Origin: Bacteroidota bacterium
GTDB lineage: Bacteria > Bacteroidota > Bacteroidia > Chitinophagales > Chitinophagaceae
Direction of reading: 5' to 3'
Assembly: GCA_022708055.1 (NCBI GenBank)
Contig: JAKIZK010000016.1
Location: 1 to 34,535 of the forward strand
DNA length: 34,535 nucleotides
The notes beneath the pieces were generated by a model. The model saw nothing but the letters and a program-made list of their open reading frames with translations. It made no database searches and was not told where the DNA came from. Positions 23,798 to 32,297 of this stretch are shown in pieces. Both the position numbers and the translations under genes were made by a program. Each line of letters begins with the position of its first letter. Position 1 is the first letter of the stretch.

Positions 23798-25039
23798 ATG
23801 GATCTTTTACGTTTTATTACCGCCGGAAGTGTGGACGATGGAAAAAGTACACTGATTGGGCGATTGTTGTATGATAGTAAAAATATTTTGGTAGATCAAC
23901 TCGAGGCTTTAGAACGATCAACAAAAAATAAAGATAATGGTGAAGTGGATTTGGCTCTTCTTACGGATGGCCTTCGAGCCGAAAGAGAACAGGGCATTAC
24001 CATTGATGTAGCCTATCGGTATTTTTCAACTCTCAAAAGAAAATTCATTATTGCCGATGCGCCCGGACATGTGCAATACACCCGAAATATGATAACCGGT
24101 GCATCCCATGCCGGTTTAATCATTATTCTGATTGATGCAAGACAAGGTGTTGTAGAACAAACACGACGACATTCCATCATTGCCTCTCTTTTAAAAATTC
24201 CACATGTGGTAGTTGCTGTAAATAAAATGGATTTAGTAGATTATTGTAAAGATGTTTACCATAAAATTGTTGAAGAATATAAATTGGTTGCTGCTCAGTT
24301 GAACCTTGACAATGTAGCTTATATTCCCATCAGTGCATTAAAGGGCGATAATATTGTGGAGAAATCAGCACATATAACATGGTATGAAGGTGTGTCGTTA
24401 CTTAATTATTTAGAAGAAGTAAAAATAGAAAATGATATAAATTTAAAAGATGCCCGCTTTCAGGTGCAAATGGTGATCAGACCACAAACCAATGCTTTGC
24501 ATGATTATAGAGGTTATGCAGGAACCGTGCTCAGTGGCATTTACCGTGTGGGAGATAAAGTAACCGTATTACCATCCGGTGCACAATCTACCATTAGTAA
24601 AATAGAAACGGGTGGACAGGAAGCTGTAAAAGTTTTTGCACCGCAGCCCGCTGTTATTCACTTAGCTGATAATATTGATATAAGCCGTGGCGATACCATT
24701 GCATTGTCGAGTAGTCTTCCAGCCATTGCTACAGAGGCTAACGTATTGCTCTGTTGGATGGATGAAAAGCCATTGCAACAAGGAAACAAATATTTACTGC
24801 AACATCAAAGCAAAAGAGTGCGAGCGGTTATAAAACAGGTGCATTTTAAAATTGATGTTAACACATTGGCGCAGCAGCAGGTGGATGAAGCAATAAAACT
24901 GAATGAAGTAGCCGCAGCATCTATCAAAACAGCTGTGCCGCTTGTTTATGATGCTTATGAAAAATTAAAACAAAACGGGAATGCTATTCTTATTGATGAA
25001 ACCAGCAACAGTACAGTAGCGGCTGTATTGTTCCGTTAA
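23798..25039 (+). CDS. cysN: Sulfate adenylyltransferase subunit 1 (GTPase)
   Basis: The 413-residue elongation-factor-like GTPase drives APS synthesis by CysD. GTP-binding motifs are intact: GSVDDGKST (10-18), REQGITIDVAYRYF, DAPGH (87-91) and NKMD (142-145), followed by two beta-barrel domains. It ends without the C-terminal APS-kinase (CysC) domain fused in some bacteria, consistent with a pathway that reduces APS directly. It starts 21 bp after cysD and ends 7 bp before the TSUP gene. Confidence 0.96.
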   Translation: MDLLRFITAGSVDDGKSTLIGRLLYDSKNILVDQLEALERSTKNKDNGEVDLALLTDGLRAEREQGITIDVAYRYFSTLKRKFIIADAPGHVQYTRNMITGASHAGLIIILIDARQGVVEQTRRHSIIASLLKIPHVVVAVNKMDLVDYCKDVYHKIVEEYKLVAAQLNLDNVAYIPISALKGDNIVEKSAHITWYEGVSLLNYLEEVKIENDINLKDARFQVQMVIRPQTNALHDYRGYAGTVLSGIYRVGDKVTVLPSGAQSTISKIETGGQEAVKVFAPQPAVIHLADNIDISRGDTIALSSSLPAIATEANVLLCWMDEKPLQQGNKYLLQHQSKRVRAVIKQVHFKIDVNTLAQQQVDEAIKLNEVAAASIKTAVPLVYDAYEKLKQNGNAILIDETSNSTVAAVLFR

Positions 25040-25046
25040 TGATATT

Positions 25047-26075
25047 ATGAGTCCTTCAGAAAATCAAATTTCAGTGGAACAAAATTCTTCTACCCTGAAG
25101 GGTGATGAAAGTTTTGTTATTGACGATTATGGCAGTCAGATTGATGCTACGGAAGAAATTATTGTTGAAGGCACGGGTAAAGAGAATATCAAGGATGAAA
25201 AAAGGTGGCAAAAGGCCGGAGCTGTAATTATGATCTTGCTAACAATCGCAGCAATACTTCTTTTCTTTTTTGACTACTCAGGAATTTTTTCAATCAATAC
25301 ATTGTTTGAAACAATGCAATTCAAAATGGATAAAACATTTTATCTATTTATTGCAATTGGATTTTTTGCACAATTGATAGATGGCGTTGTGGGTATGGGC
25401 TATGGAGTTACCTGCACCAGTTTTTTGATGAGTATGGGAGTGCCACCGGCAGCCATCAGCAGTAGCGTACATACCGCAGAAATTTTTAGCAGTGCTGCAA
25501 ATGGTTATAGCCATTATCGTTTTGGAAACGTGAATAAAAAACTTTTTAAAGCCTTGTTGGTTCCAGGTGTTGTGGGCGCCATTGCAGGTGCCGTTGTACT
25601 TGTTTGGATGGGAGATGAGTATGCCGGTTTCATCAAACCTGTTTTAGCTGTTTATTGTCTCACGTTGGGCATTCGAATATTAATACAGGCATATAGAAGG
25701 AAGGAAAGAACCCGAAAAGTAAAAAGGGCCGGTTGGCTGGCCGGCACCGGCGGATTTCTTGACAGCTTTGGCGGTGGCGGTTGGGGACCACTGGTAACCA
25801 GTACACTTATTTCAAAAGGCAGAAGTCCACAATACGTAATAGGTAGTGTGAGCCTGAGTGAGTTTTTTGTAACAGCCGCCAGCGCTTTCTCATTTTTTGC
25901 ATTGATTGGTATTGCGCACTGGCAAGTCATTGCCGGATTAATGGTGGGTGGTATCTTAGCTGCTCCACTGGGTGCCCGGCTTTCAGGCAAACTTCCATTA
26001 AAGTTTATGATGATTTGTGTTGGGATAATGGTAATCGTATGGAGCGGAAGAATTCTCTTAAGTTTATGCTTGTAA
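25047..26075 (+). CDS. TSUP (TauE/SafE) family transporter, probable sulfur oxyanion carrier
   Basis: The 342-residue protein has an acidic cytosolic N-terminal extension (1-52), then about eight helices. The first TauE repeat has IDGVVGMGYGVTCTSFLMSMG and ISSSVHTAEIFSS; the second has FLDSFGGGGWGPLVTSTLISKG, which is the family pattern. TSUP proteins move sulfite, sulfoacetate, sulfate or thiosulfate. As the last gene of a cysHDN operon with no ABC sulfate importer in view, it may be the sulfate importer, or else a sulfite exporter relieving overflow; the sequence does not decide. Its stop codon directly abuts that of the convergent RluA-type gene. Confidence 0.88.
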   Translation: MSPSENQISVEQNSSTLKGDESFVIDDYGSQIDATEEIIVEGTGKENIKDEKRWQKAGAVIMILLTIAAILLFFFDYSGIFSINTLFETMQFKMDKTFYLFIAIGFFAQLIDGVVGMGYGVTCTSFLMSMGVPPAAISSSVHTAEIFSSAANGYSHYRFGNVNKKLFKALLVPGVVGAIAGAVVLVWMGDEYAGFIKPVLAVYCLTLGIRILIQAYRRKERTRKVKRAGWLAGTGGFLDSFGGGGWGPLVTSTLISKGRSPQYVIGSVSLSEFFVTAASAFSFFALIGIAHWQVIAGLMVGGILAAPLGARLSGKLPLKFMMICVGIMVIVWSGRILLSLCL

Positions 26076-26807
26076 TTATTTTTTCCATTTTGATAGTTGT
26101 TGAAGTGTAGCGCTCATATCTTTTGGCAACGCTGCTTCCAATGTTATCATTTTACCATCTTGCTCCAAAAATGAAAGTTGATGTGAATGTAATGCCAGTC
26201 TCCCCAAAATGGGTTTTTCTGATTCCTCATTTTTTGATAGATTGAATTTCTTTTTTAATGATGAAACTAAAATCGGTTTCCCATCTCCATACAAAGGGTC
26301 GCATACAATGGGGTGGCCCATATCTTTCATGTGTACCCTTATCTGGTGTGTGCGTCCCGTATGTATTTGAAATTGCACAAAAGTATAAATTCCAAAATCA
26401 TTCAATACTTCATAATCGGTAATAGCTTCTTTTCCCTTGCGGTGTACCATCATAGTTCCGTTCAATGCCGGGTGTTCTGCTATGGGTTGTGTGATGGTTC
26501 CATTTTTTTCACCGGGTGAACCTATAACCAAGCCACAATAAATTTTTTTTGTTTTTCTTTCTTCAAACTGTTTGGTTAAATGCTTGTGTGCTGTTTCGTT
26601 TTTGGCAAACAGAATTAAACCACTGGTATCTTTATCGATACGGTGTACCGTAAAAATATTTCCATATTTATCTTTCAGCAAAGATTTTAGTGAAACTTCT
26701 TTGCCTTCTCTGTCAGGTATGGAAAGGAATCCCGAAGGTTTATTGAGCGCTAACCAATCTTCCGTTTCCTTTATTGTGAAGTCTTTTAAATGATAATGCA
26801 GCAGCAT
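26076..26807 (-). CDS. RluA-family pseudouridine synthase
   Basis: The enzyme isomerises uridine to pseudouridine in RNA. The catalytic HRIDKDTSGL (Asp58) and the RTHQIRVHM and HPIVCDPLYG motifs are complete. There is no N-terminal S4 domain. I chose the ATG at 26807 (243 residues, 4 bp after the previous stop) over a TTG at 26831 that would overlap the upstream gene by 20 bp; the eight extra residues do not look like family sequence. The target could be 23S rRNA or tRNA; this cannot be told from sequence. It forms an operon with the RluB-like gene. Confidence 0.92.
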   Translation of the reverse strand: MLLHYHLKDFTIKETEDWLALNKPSGFLSIPDREGKEVSLKSLLKDKYGNIFTVHRIDKDTSGLILFAKNETAHKHLTKQFEERKTKKIYCGLVIGSPGEKNGTITQPIAEHPALNGTMMVHRKGKEAITDYEVLNDFGIYTFVQFQIHTGRTHQIRVHMKDMGHPIVCDPLYGDGKPILVSSLKKKFNLSKNEESEKPILGRLALHSHQLSFLEQDGKMITLEAALPKDMSATLQQLSKWKK

Positions 26808-26811
26808 GTAC

Positions 26812-27891
26812 TCATCGTTTACCTTTTCCAAAATATTTTAAGTCACGTATCTCTTTTTCTGTAAGAAACCTGCTTTTGCCTCTTTCAATATTTTTTTTGG
26901 TAAGACCTGCAAAACTTACCCTGTCCAGGTTTTTAACATCGTAGCCCAAGTGTTCAAATATGCGGCGCACAATGCGGTTTCTGCCACTATGAAGTTCTAC
27001 GCCTATTTGTGTTTTATCTTTTAAATCAGTGTAAGCAAGCAAATCCACGTTAGCAATACCATCTTCCAACACAAGCCCTTTTAAGATGGCGTCAAAATCC
27101 TTTTTCTCCAATGATTTATCTAAAGTGGCGTGATATATCTTTTTTATTTCATTGCTGGGGTGTGTCAGTTTTTGTGCTAGCTCGCCATCATTGGTAAGTA
27201 GCAAAACGCCTGAAGTGTTGCGGTCGAGTCGACCGACAGGATAAATTCTTTCTCTCGTCAATTTTCGAGTAAGATCCAGCACCGTTTTTCTTCCCTGTGG
27301 ATCATCGGTTGTAGTAATGTAATCTTTGGGTTTGTTCAATAATATATACACCAGATTTTTTTGCAAAAAAATCTTTTTACCATTCACAATTATTTCATCT
27401 GCGGTTGATACTTTAAAGCCGGGTTCTGTTACCGGCTTGCCATTTACTTTTACTTGCCCTTTTTTTACAATCTCGGCTGCATCTCTGCGGGCGGCCACGC
27501 CTGCATGTGCAATAAATTTGTTTAGCGGCATTTGAGAGGATGCAGCTGATTTAGTGTTTGTCTTTACCGGTTTAATTTCTGAAAGTTGATCCGCTCTCTT
27601 TTTTATTTGTAAACGATTTCCGCCGCTGTTTTTTCCGGTATCAAAATTTTTCTTATCTGGAAATCGTTCATTGGAGTTGGCAGCATTTTTAAATTCGCCA
27701 CCAGTCATTTGTCTGCTCGTGTTTGATTTTCTTCCTCTTTTTTCATCAAAGAAGTCTTCTCTTTCCTTTTTCCACTTTCTTTTTTCTTGCTTAAACTGCT
27801 CTTTCTTCGCAGCATTGCTTTTTTTGGGAGCAAACTGGGCAAACTGTTTAGGTAAACCGTTTTTTTTGGGGGAAGTCCTTTTGTTTCTCAT
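26812..27891 (-). CDS. RluB/RsuA-family pseudouridine synthase with basic N-terminal extension
   Basis: The 359-residue protein has an S4 RNA-binding domain (about 122-165: LNKFIAHAGVAARRDAAE, GQVKVNGKPV) and a catalytic domain with GRLDRNTSGVLLL (Asp223). The family modifies a single uridine of 16S or 23S rRNA; the substrate is not decided here. The first 120 residues are a low-complexity Lys/Arg/Asn-rich tail not found in E. coli RluB; such extensions are common in Bacteroidota and probably bind RNA. The ATG at 27891 is preceded by a TATCTTTGCA box (27924-27931). It is the first gene of a two-gene synthase operon. Confidence 0.93.
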   Translation of the reverse strand: MRNKRTSPKKNGLPKQFAQFAPKKSNAAKKEQFKQEKRKWKKEREDFFDEKRGRKSNTSRQMTGGEFKNAANSNERFPDKKNFDTGKNSGGNRLQIKKRADQLSEIKPVKTNTKSAASSQMPLNKFIAHAGVAARRDAAEIVKKGQVKVNGKPVTEPGFKVSTADEIIVNGKKIFLQKNLVYILLNKPKDYITTTDDPQGRKTVLDLTRKLTRERIYPVGRLDRNTSGVLLLTNDGELAQKLTHPSNEIKKIYHATLDKSLEKKDFDAILKGLVLEDGIANVDLLAYTDLKDKTQIGVELHSGRNRIVRRIFEHLGYDVKNLDRVSFAGLTKKNIERGKSRFLTEKEIRDLKYFGKGKR

Positions 27892-27923
27892 GTGTTGATT
27901 GCTGTTTTACAACAGGTGAGATG

Positions 27924-27931
27924 CAAAGATA
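27924..27931 (-). promoter_or_regulatory. -7 box for the pseudouridine synthase operon
   Basis: The minus strand carries TATCTTTG followed by CA, predicting a leader of about 25 nt. It lies 5 bp past the T-run of the terminator for the upstream LTxxQ gene. Confidence 0.5.
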
Positions 27932-27936
27932 GGCAT

Positions 27937-27969
27937 AAAAAAGCCCCGACCTTTTTTAATGATCGGGGC
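27937..27969 (-). terminator. Intrinsic terminator after the LTxxQ-protein gene
   Basis: GCCCCGA (27943-27949) and TCGGGGC (27963-27969) form a GC-rich stem; on the minus strand it is followed by TTTTTT (27942-27937). It lies about 25 bp past the stop of the LTxxQ gene. Confidence 0.85.
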
Positions 27970-27992
27970 GTTCTCAAGGGTTTTATTTTCGA

Positions 27993-28664
27993 TTATATTG
28001 TTGCGGGCTCAACAGGCTTTTTATCTTTCATTTTTTTGGATTCATGTTTCTTTCCTTCATGCAATTTTTTCAGCTGCTCTTCTGTCAATATAGATTTTGT
28101 ATTTTCTTTTTGAGCTTTCATCAGTTTTTTCATTTCTTCTTTTCGTTGCTCTTCTGTCAGTGATTTATTTTCGTGAATGGCTTTCATTTTTGCAGCTGTT
28201 TCACTGCGGTTTTTTTCCATTTTAGCAGCCTGCTCATCAGTAAGCCCCAGGCGCAGTTTCATTTTTTCGGCACGGGCTTTATTATCAATTTCACGCATTT
28301 TTTTCTGATCGCTTTTTTGTTTTTCCAATTGCGCTTTTTGTTCGCTAGTTAGTATGCCATCCATTTTTGCTTTATTTTCTTTGTGCAGATTTTCCATACG
28401 ACTTCTGTATTCTTTTACCGTGATGCCGTCATTTTTCTTTAACTCTTCCAATTGTTTTTGATAGCTTTCTCTTTGCGACTTAAATTGTTCTTTTTGTGCA
28501 TCTGTCAGGTTAAGAGATTTCATGTCCATGCCGTGATGTCGTTTTCCCATTTCTTGTTTATGTTTTGGCTTGAAGCCTTCTCCACGTCTATCGGGAATGG
28601 TTTGCGCATTTATGGTTGTGGTAGTAATGGCTCCTAGGGAGAGAGCCAGCAATATTTTTTTCAT
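27993..28664 (-). CDS. Periplasmic Spy/CpxP-like protein with five LTxxQ motifs
   Basis: The 223-residue protein has a signal peptide (1-20, ending INAQ) and a wholly helical, highly charged mature part. LTxxQ motifs occur at 53, 105, 141, 169 and 193 (LTDAQ, LTSEQ, LTDEQ, LTEEQ, LTEEQ). Spy and CpxP have two such motifs and form a cradle-shaped, ATP-independent chaperone dimer; here the protein is longer and may fold as an extended or tandem cradle. A histidine-rich KRHHGMDM precedes the first motif, and the C-terminal tail is Lys-rich. A periplasmic chaperone or stress role is likely from the family. It is monocistronic with a strong terminator. Confidence 0.8.
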   Translation of the reverse strand: MKKILLALSLGAITTTTINAQTIPDRRGEGFKPKHKQEMGKRHHGMDMKSLNLTDAQKEQFKSQRESYQKQLEELKKNDGITVKEYRSRMENLHKENKAKMDGILTSEQKAQLEKQKSDQKKMREIDNKARAEKMKLRLGLTDEQAAKMEKNRSETAAKMKAIHENKSLTEEQRKEEMKKLMKAQKENTKSILTEEQLKKLHEGKKHESKKMKDKKPVEPATI

Positions 28665-28766
28665 GACTTTTATTTTTTGGGGCTTATAAAAATTGATTAC
28701 AGGACTAAAGACCCAAAATGATTTATGAAGTTTAATGGGAAATAAGAAAAGTTTCGTAAAATCTTG

Positions 28767-29819
28767 TTAATGGCTTTCTTTATTGGCCAATTGACCGCAG
28801 GCAGCATCAATATCTTTGCCACGGCTTCGTCTGAGGCGTGCATTTACCCTGTTTTTATCAAGATGACGCATAAAAGCTTCGGTTTTTTCTTCAGAGGGCT
28901 TCTCAAAGCGGGCAAAGTCAATGGGATTGTATTCTATGATATTAATCAGGTCGGCGGGTACCTGCCTGTATATTTTGGTTAGTTCATCTGCATCTTCAAT
29001 AGAATCATTAAAGTTTTTGAAAAGAATGTATTCAAATGTGATTTCGTTTTTGGTTTGTTTATAGAAATAGTTCAATGCATCAATCAATGATTTTATATTA
29101 TTGGTGTCATTAATCGGCATTATTTCGTGTCGCTTGGCGTCATTAGCTGCATGTAGCGATAAGGCCAGTTTGAATTTAACCTGATCGTCACCCAGTTGCT
29201 TTATTTGTTTTGCTACGCCGGCTGTAGATACGGTTATTCTTCTTGCACTCATAGCCAGCCCATCCGGTGCCGTTATGCGTTCTATTGCTTTCAATACATT
29301 TTTATAATTCAACAACGGCTCACCCATTCCCATAAAAACGATATTGGTGAGTTTGTGATTATAAATGCGTTCGCTTTGTTGATTGATGAGCACTACTTCG
29401 TCATATATCTCATCAAAGTTGAGGTTACGCTTTCTGTCAATATAACCTGTAGCACAAAACTTACAGCTTAGCGAACAGCCAATTTGCGATGATACACAGG
29501 CCGTATATCTTTTTTCTGTTGGAATTAATACGCCTTCAACCAGGTGGCCATCAAAGGTTTTGAAGCCGGTTTTTACAGTCCCATCGGCGGAGTATTGCGT
29601 GCTGTTGACCGTTAATGCCGGAAATGAAAAAGTTTCACCCAGTTTTTGTCTCAGATCTTTGCTCAGGTTGGTCATATCGGCAAAACTCATGGCGTGTTTT
29701 TGCCAAAGCCATTCCCATACCTGTTTAGCTCTGAACTTTTTTTCGCCCAGTTCTTCAAAGTATTGTTCAATTTCTACAAGAGATAGTGTTCTGATATTTC
29801 TTATCTGGGCATTTTTCAT
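28767..29819 (-). CDS. rlmN: Dual-specificity 23S rRNA A2503 / tRNA A37 methyltransferase RlmN
   Basis: The 350-residue radical-SAM enzyme adds a C2 methyl to A2503 of 23S rRNA and A37 of some tRNAs. The radical-SAM cluster motif is CSLSCKFC (Cys115, Cys119, Cys122); the methyl-carrying cysteine near the C-terminus is in DAACGQL (about 341). N-terminal SLVEIEQYFEELGEKKFRAKQVWEW is the family pattern, so the ATG at 29819 is the true start. A TAACTTTG box ends only 4 nt before that ATG. Confidence 0.96.
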   Translation of the reverse strand: MKNAQIRNIRTLSLVEIEQYFEELGEKKFRAKQVWEWLWQKHAMSFADMTNLSKDLRQKLGETFSFPALTVNSTQYSADGTVKTGFKTFDGHLVEGVLIPTEKRYTACVSSQIGCSLSCKFCATGYIDRKRNLNFDEIYDEVVLINQQSERIYNHKLTNIVFMGMGEPLLNYKNVLKAIERITAPDGLAMSARRITVSTAGVAKQIKQLGDDQVKFKLALSLHAANDAKRHEIMPINDTNNIKSLIDALNYFYKQTKNEITFEYILFKNFNDSIEDADELTKIYRQVPADLINIIEYNPIDFARFEKPSEEKTEAFMRHLDKNRVNARLRRSRGKDIDAACGQLANKESH

Positions 29820-29823
29820 TGTG

Positions 29824-29831
29824 CAAAGTTA
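29824..29831 (-). promoter_or_regulatory. -7 box 4 nt before rlmN
   Basis: The minus strand TAACTTTG matches TAnnTTTG fully and is followed by CACA and the rlmN ATG. The predicted start of transcription falls on or next to the start codon, so the mRNA may be leaderless. No clear TTTG is seen upstream. Confidence 0.45.
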
Positions 29832-29857
29832 AGCAGCTGCTATTGGCTTGGGTTGAT

Positions 29858-29865
29858 TATTTTTG
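29858..29865 (+). promoter_or_regulatory. -7 box for the thiolase gene
   Basis: TATTTTTG matches TAnnTTTG and lies 14 nt before the thiolase ATG at 29880, giving a predicted leader of under 10 nt. A TTTG is not seen at the correct distance. Confidence 0.4.
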
Positions 29866-29879
29866 ACCATAATTTTTAT

Positions 29880-31076
29880 ATGCAAGAAGTATTTATCATT
29901 GATGCAGTGCGAACACCCATTGGAAAATATGGCGGTGCACTTGCTTCCATAAGGCCTGATGATCTTTTGGCGCATGTTATCAAAGCATTAATACAAAGAA
30001 ACCCCGGTGCAGATGTAAATGCTATTGAAGATGTAATAGCCGGTGCTGCTAATCAGGCAGGAGAAGATAATCGCAATGTGGCAAGAATGGCAGCGTTGCT
30101 GGCCGGTCTTCCCGTTTCGGTGGGAGGCGTAACGGTCAATCGCCTTTGCGCTTCGGGTTTGCAAAGCATAATGGATGCCACCCGTTCTATTCAATGTGGC
30201 GATGGTGATTTGATGATTGCCGGCGGAACTGAAAGTATGACCCGGGCTCCTTATGTAATTGGAAAAGCAACTGAAAGCTTTAATCGCAGCCAGGAAATGT
30301 TTGACACCACGATGGGCTGGCGTTTTATCAACAAGCAGTTGGCAGCCTTGCATCATCCTTATACTATGGGCGAAACTGCTGAGCATGTAGCAAAGCAATG
30401 GAATATAACCAGAGAAGAACAGGATGCATTTGCGCTCTGTTCTCAGCAAAAATATTTTAAAGCTAAAGCCGCTGGCAAATGGAAAGATGAAATAGTACCC
30501 ATAGAAATAATATCCAAAGTTAAGACCAGTATTGTTGTTGATGATGAACATCCCAGGGAAACATCTTTGGAAAAATTGGCTTCTTTAAAACCTGCATTTA
30601 TCAAAGACGGAACGGTGACAGCTGGCAATGCCTCGGGTATCAATGATGGCGCTGCTGCTTTATTGCTTGCCGGTGGTGATGCCGTTAAAAAGTTTTCGCT
30701 CAGGCCAATGGCAAAAGTTATATCAATGGCTATTGCCGGTGTTGATCCTGCTATAATGGGTATTGGCCCTGTACCTGCTACACAGAAAGCTCTGCAAAGA
30801 GCCGGACTTAAGGTCGACAATTTGGATTTGATTGAACTGAATGAGGCATTTGCTTCGCAAAGTATCGCCTGTATCAAAGACCTAGGGCTTGATGTAAGCA
30901 AGGTAAATGTAAATGGTGGCGCAATTGCGCTGGGTCATCCACTGGGTTGTAGCGGTGCCCGCATTTCAACAACCTTACTGCATGAAATGAAGAAAAGAAA
31001 ATCACGTTTTGGATTGGCCACTATGTGTGTGGGAGTAGGGCAGGGTGCGGCTATGATTTTTGAAAATTTTTCTTGA
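29880..31076 (+). CDS. Acetyl-CoA C-acyltransferase (thiolase, PcaF/PaaJ-like)
   Basis: The 398-residue protein is a complete thiolase that cleaves or forms 3-ketoacyl-CoA. The nucleophilic Cys90 is in NRLCASGLQS, and the catalytic His353 and Cys383 are in GHPLGCSGAR and CVGVGQG. Features such as ANQAGEDNRNVARMA and DTTMGWRFIN resemble beta-ketoadipyl-CoA thiolases (PcaF/PaaJ) more than acetoacetyl-CoA thiolases, but no aromatic-degradation genes are nearby, so general fatty-acid oxidation remains possible. The ATG at 29880 is preferred over an upstream in-frame non-ATG start because MQEVFIIDAVRTPIGKYGG is the family start. It diverges from rlmN. Confidence 0.93.
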   Translation: MQEVFIIDAVRTPIGKYGGALASIRPDDLLAHVIKALIQRNPGADVNAIEDVIAGAANQAGEDNRNVARMAALLAGLPVSVGGVTVNRLCASGLQSIMDATRSIQCGDGDLMIAGGTESMTRAPYVIGKATESFNRSQEMFDTTMGWRFINKQLAALHHPYTMGETAEHVAKQWNITREEQDAFALCSQQKYFKAKAAGKWKDEIVPIEIISKVKTSIVVDDEHPRETSLEKLASLKPAFIKDGTVTAGNASGINDGAAALLLAGGDAVKKFSLRPMAKVISMAIAGVDPAIMGIGPVPATQKALQRAGLKVDNLDLIELNEAFASQSIACIKDLGLDVSKVNVNGGAIALGHPLGCSGARISTTLLHEMKKRKSRFGLATMCVGVGQGAAMIFENFS

Positions 31077-31088
31077 TTAAATTTTTTG

Positions 31089-32297
31089 CTATTCATTTGT
31101 TCCAAATCTATACAACAGCTTTTTCACCATTCTGTAATTGGCAATAATAGTGAGTACTGTTAATAATACAGCCAAAATAAATACTGAGATGTGCAGCATA
31201 GACGAAAGCTCGGGCCGGTCGTACATTACATATTTGTGAAAAAGAAACTGAAACAATTGTGTAAGTGCCAATGCTATTAATACAATCAAGATATAAGCCG
31301 GAATAAACTGACCCGACATTTTTTTGCTTAACCAGCCCGGCGAATAGCCTAGTGTAAGTAACAACTGTAAATTGTCTTTGCTTTTTGCAATCATCAGTTG
31401 TAGATAAAAGGAAAACAACATCAATGCAAGAACAACTACCATTAATCCAAAAATTCCAAGACCGGTTATCACTCCTTGCATAATCTGTTTGGCACGGCCA
31501 AATAGGGTTTTGTCTTTATTGATGCGATAATGTTTGCTGTCTATAAATTTTAAAAATTCAGGATTGTTGGCGTCTTTAGTTTTTATATATAAACGGGAAA
31601 CATTTGTAGCCAGGGCACCACCAAATTTTTCATTGGCCCAATCCAAAAAAGTTTTGGGTACCAAAAAAGAATTTAAACGATCGCTTTGCGCTACAATATT
31701 TCCTTTAAACTCAACTGGCATTTGGTTTCTGTCGTAGCAAATAATAGTGAATACAACTGTTGAAATAGTGGCATCAGATAATTGAGGTAAACCATAGCCC
31801 GGCGCAAAGGCAGTGTTGTACAGCTCAATAAAATCGGAAGATATAATCATGGGCACAGTAGCATCGCCTTCATGCCAATGAAAGCTATCGGGCAAAGTGT
31901 CGATAAAATCATTATCAATAGCTTCAATAAAAAAATCAGTTTGAAAATCAAACAAACTGCCGGCGCTCAGTTGTAAACGAAAATTATTGGCTATTAAGGG
32001 AGCTACCGCTTTTACAAAAGGTTGTTTTTGCAGGTCTGCAATTTCGCCGGGTGCAAACATATTGAGAGCGGTTTTGCCCATGGTTTCGTTGGTAACAGAC
32101 TTTCGTAAGGCGATATAATCAAAACCATTTTTACGGATAGCATTTTTTCGGGTAAGTTGTTTCAGATTAAAATACATCTGCACACAGCAAAACAATAGTA
32201 AAACGCCAATGCCCAATCCGGCAAATGAAAATAACCGGCTGCTGCGGTTGCCACCACTTAGAATAAGTTGTTTTACTATTTTAAAAGATGCGCTCAT
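31089..32297 (-). CDS. FtsX-like ABC transporter permease
   Basis: The 402-residue inner-membrane protein has four helices: one near the N-terminus (about 24-44) and three after 280. Between them is a large periplasmic domain (about 45-275). This is the FtsX/MacB/LolC-type permease layout, in which the ATPase drives mechanical work on lipoproteins, peptides or cell-wall enzymes rather than simple transport. It begins immediately after the ATPase stop (no gap), so the two form one transporter. The stop faces that of the thiolase with 12 bp between. The substrate is unknown. Confidence 0.85.
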   Translation of the reverse strand: MSASFKIVKQLILSGGNRSSRLFSFAGLGIGVLLLFCCVQMYFNLKQLTRKNAIRKNGFDYIALRKSVTNETMGKTALNMFAPGEIADLQKQPFVKAVAPLIANNFRLQLSAGSLFDFQTDFFIEAIDNDFIDTLPDSFHWHEGDATVPMIISSDFIELYNTAFAPGYGLPQLSDATISTVVFTIICYDRNQMPVEFKGNIVAQSDRLNSFLVPKTFLDWANEKFGGALATNVSRLYIKTKDANNPEFLKFIDSKHYRINKDKTLFGRAKQIMQGVITGLGIFGLMVVVLALMLFSFYLQLMIAKSKDNLQLLLTLGYSPGWLSKKMSGQFIPAYILIVLIALALTQLFQFLFHKYVMYDRPELSSMLHISVFILAVLLTVLTIIANYRMVKKLLYRFGTNE

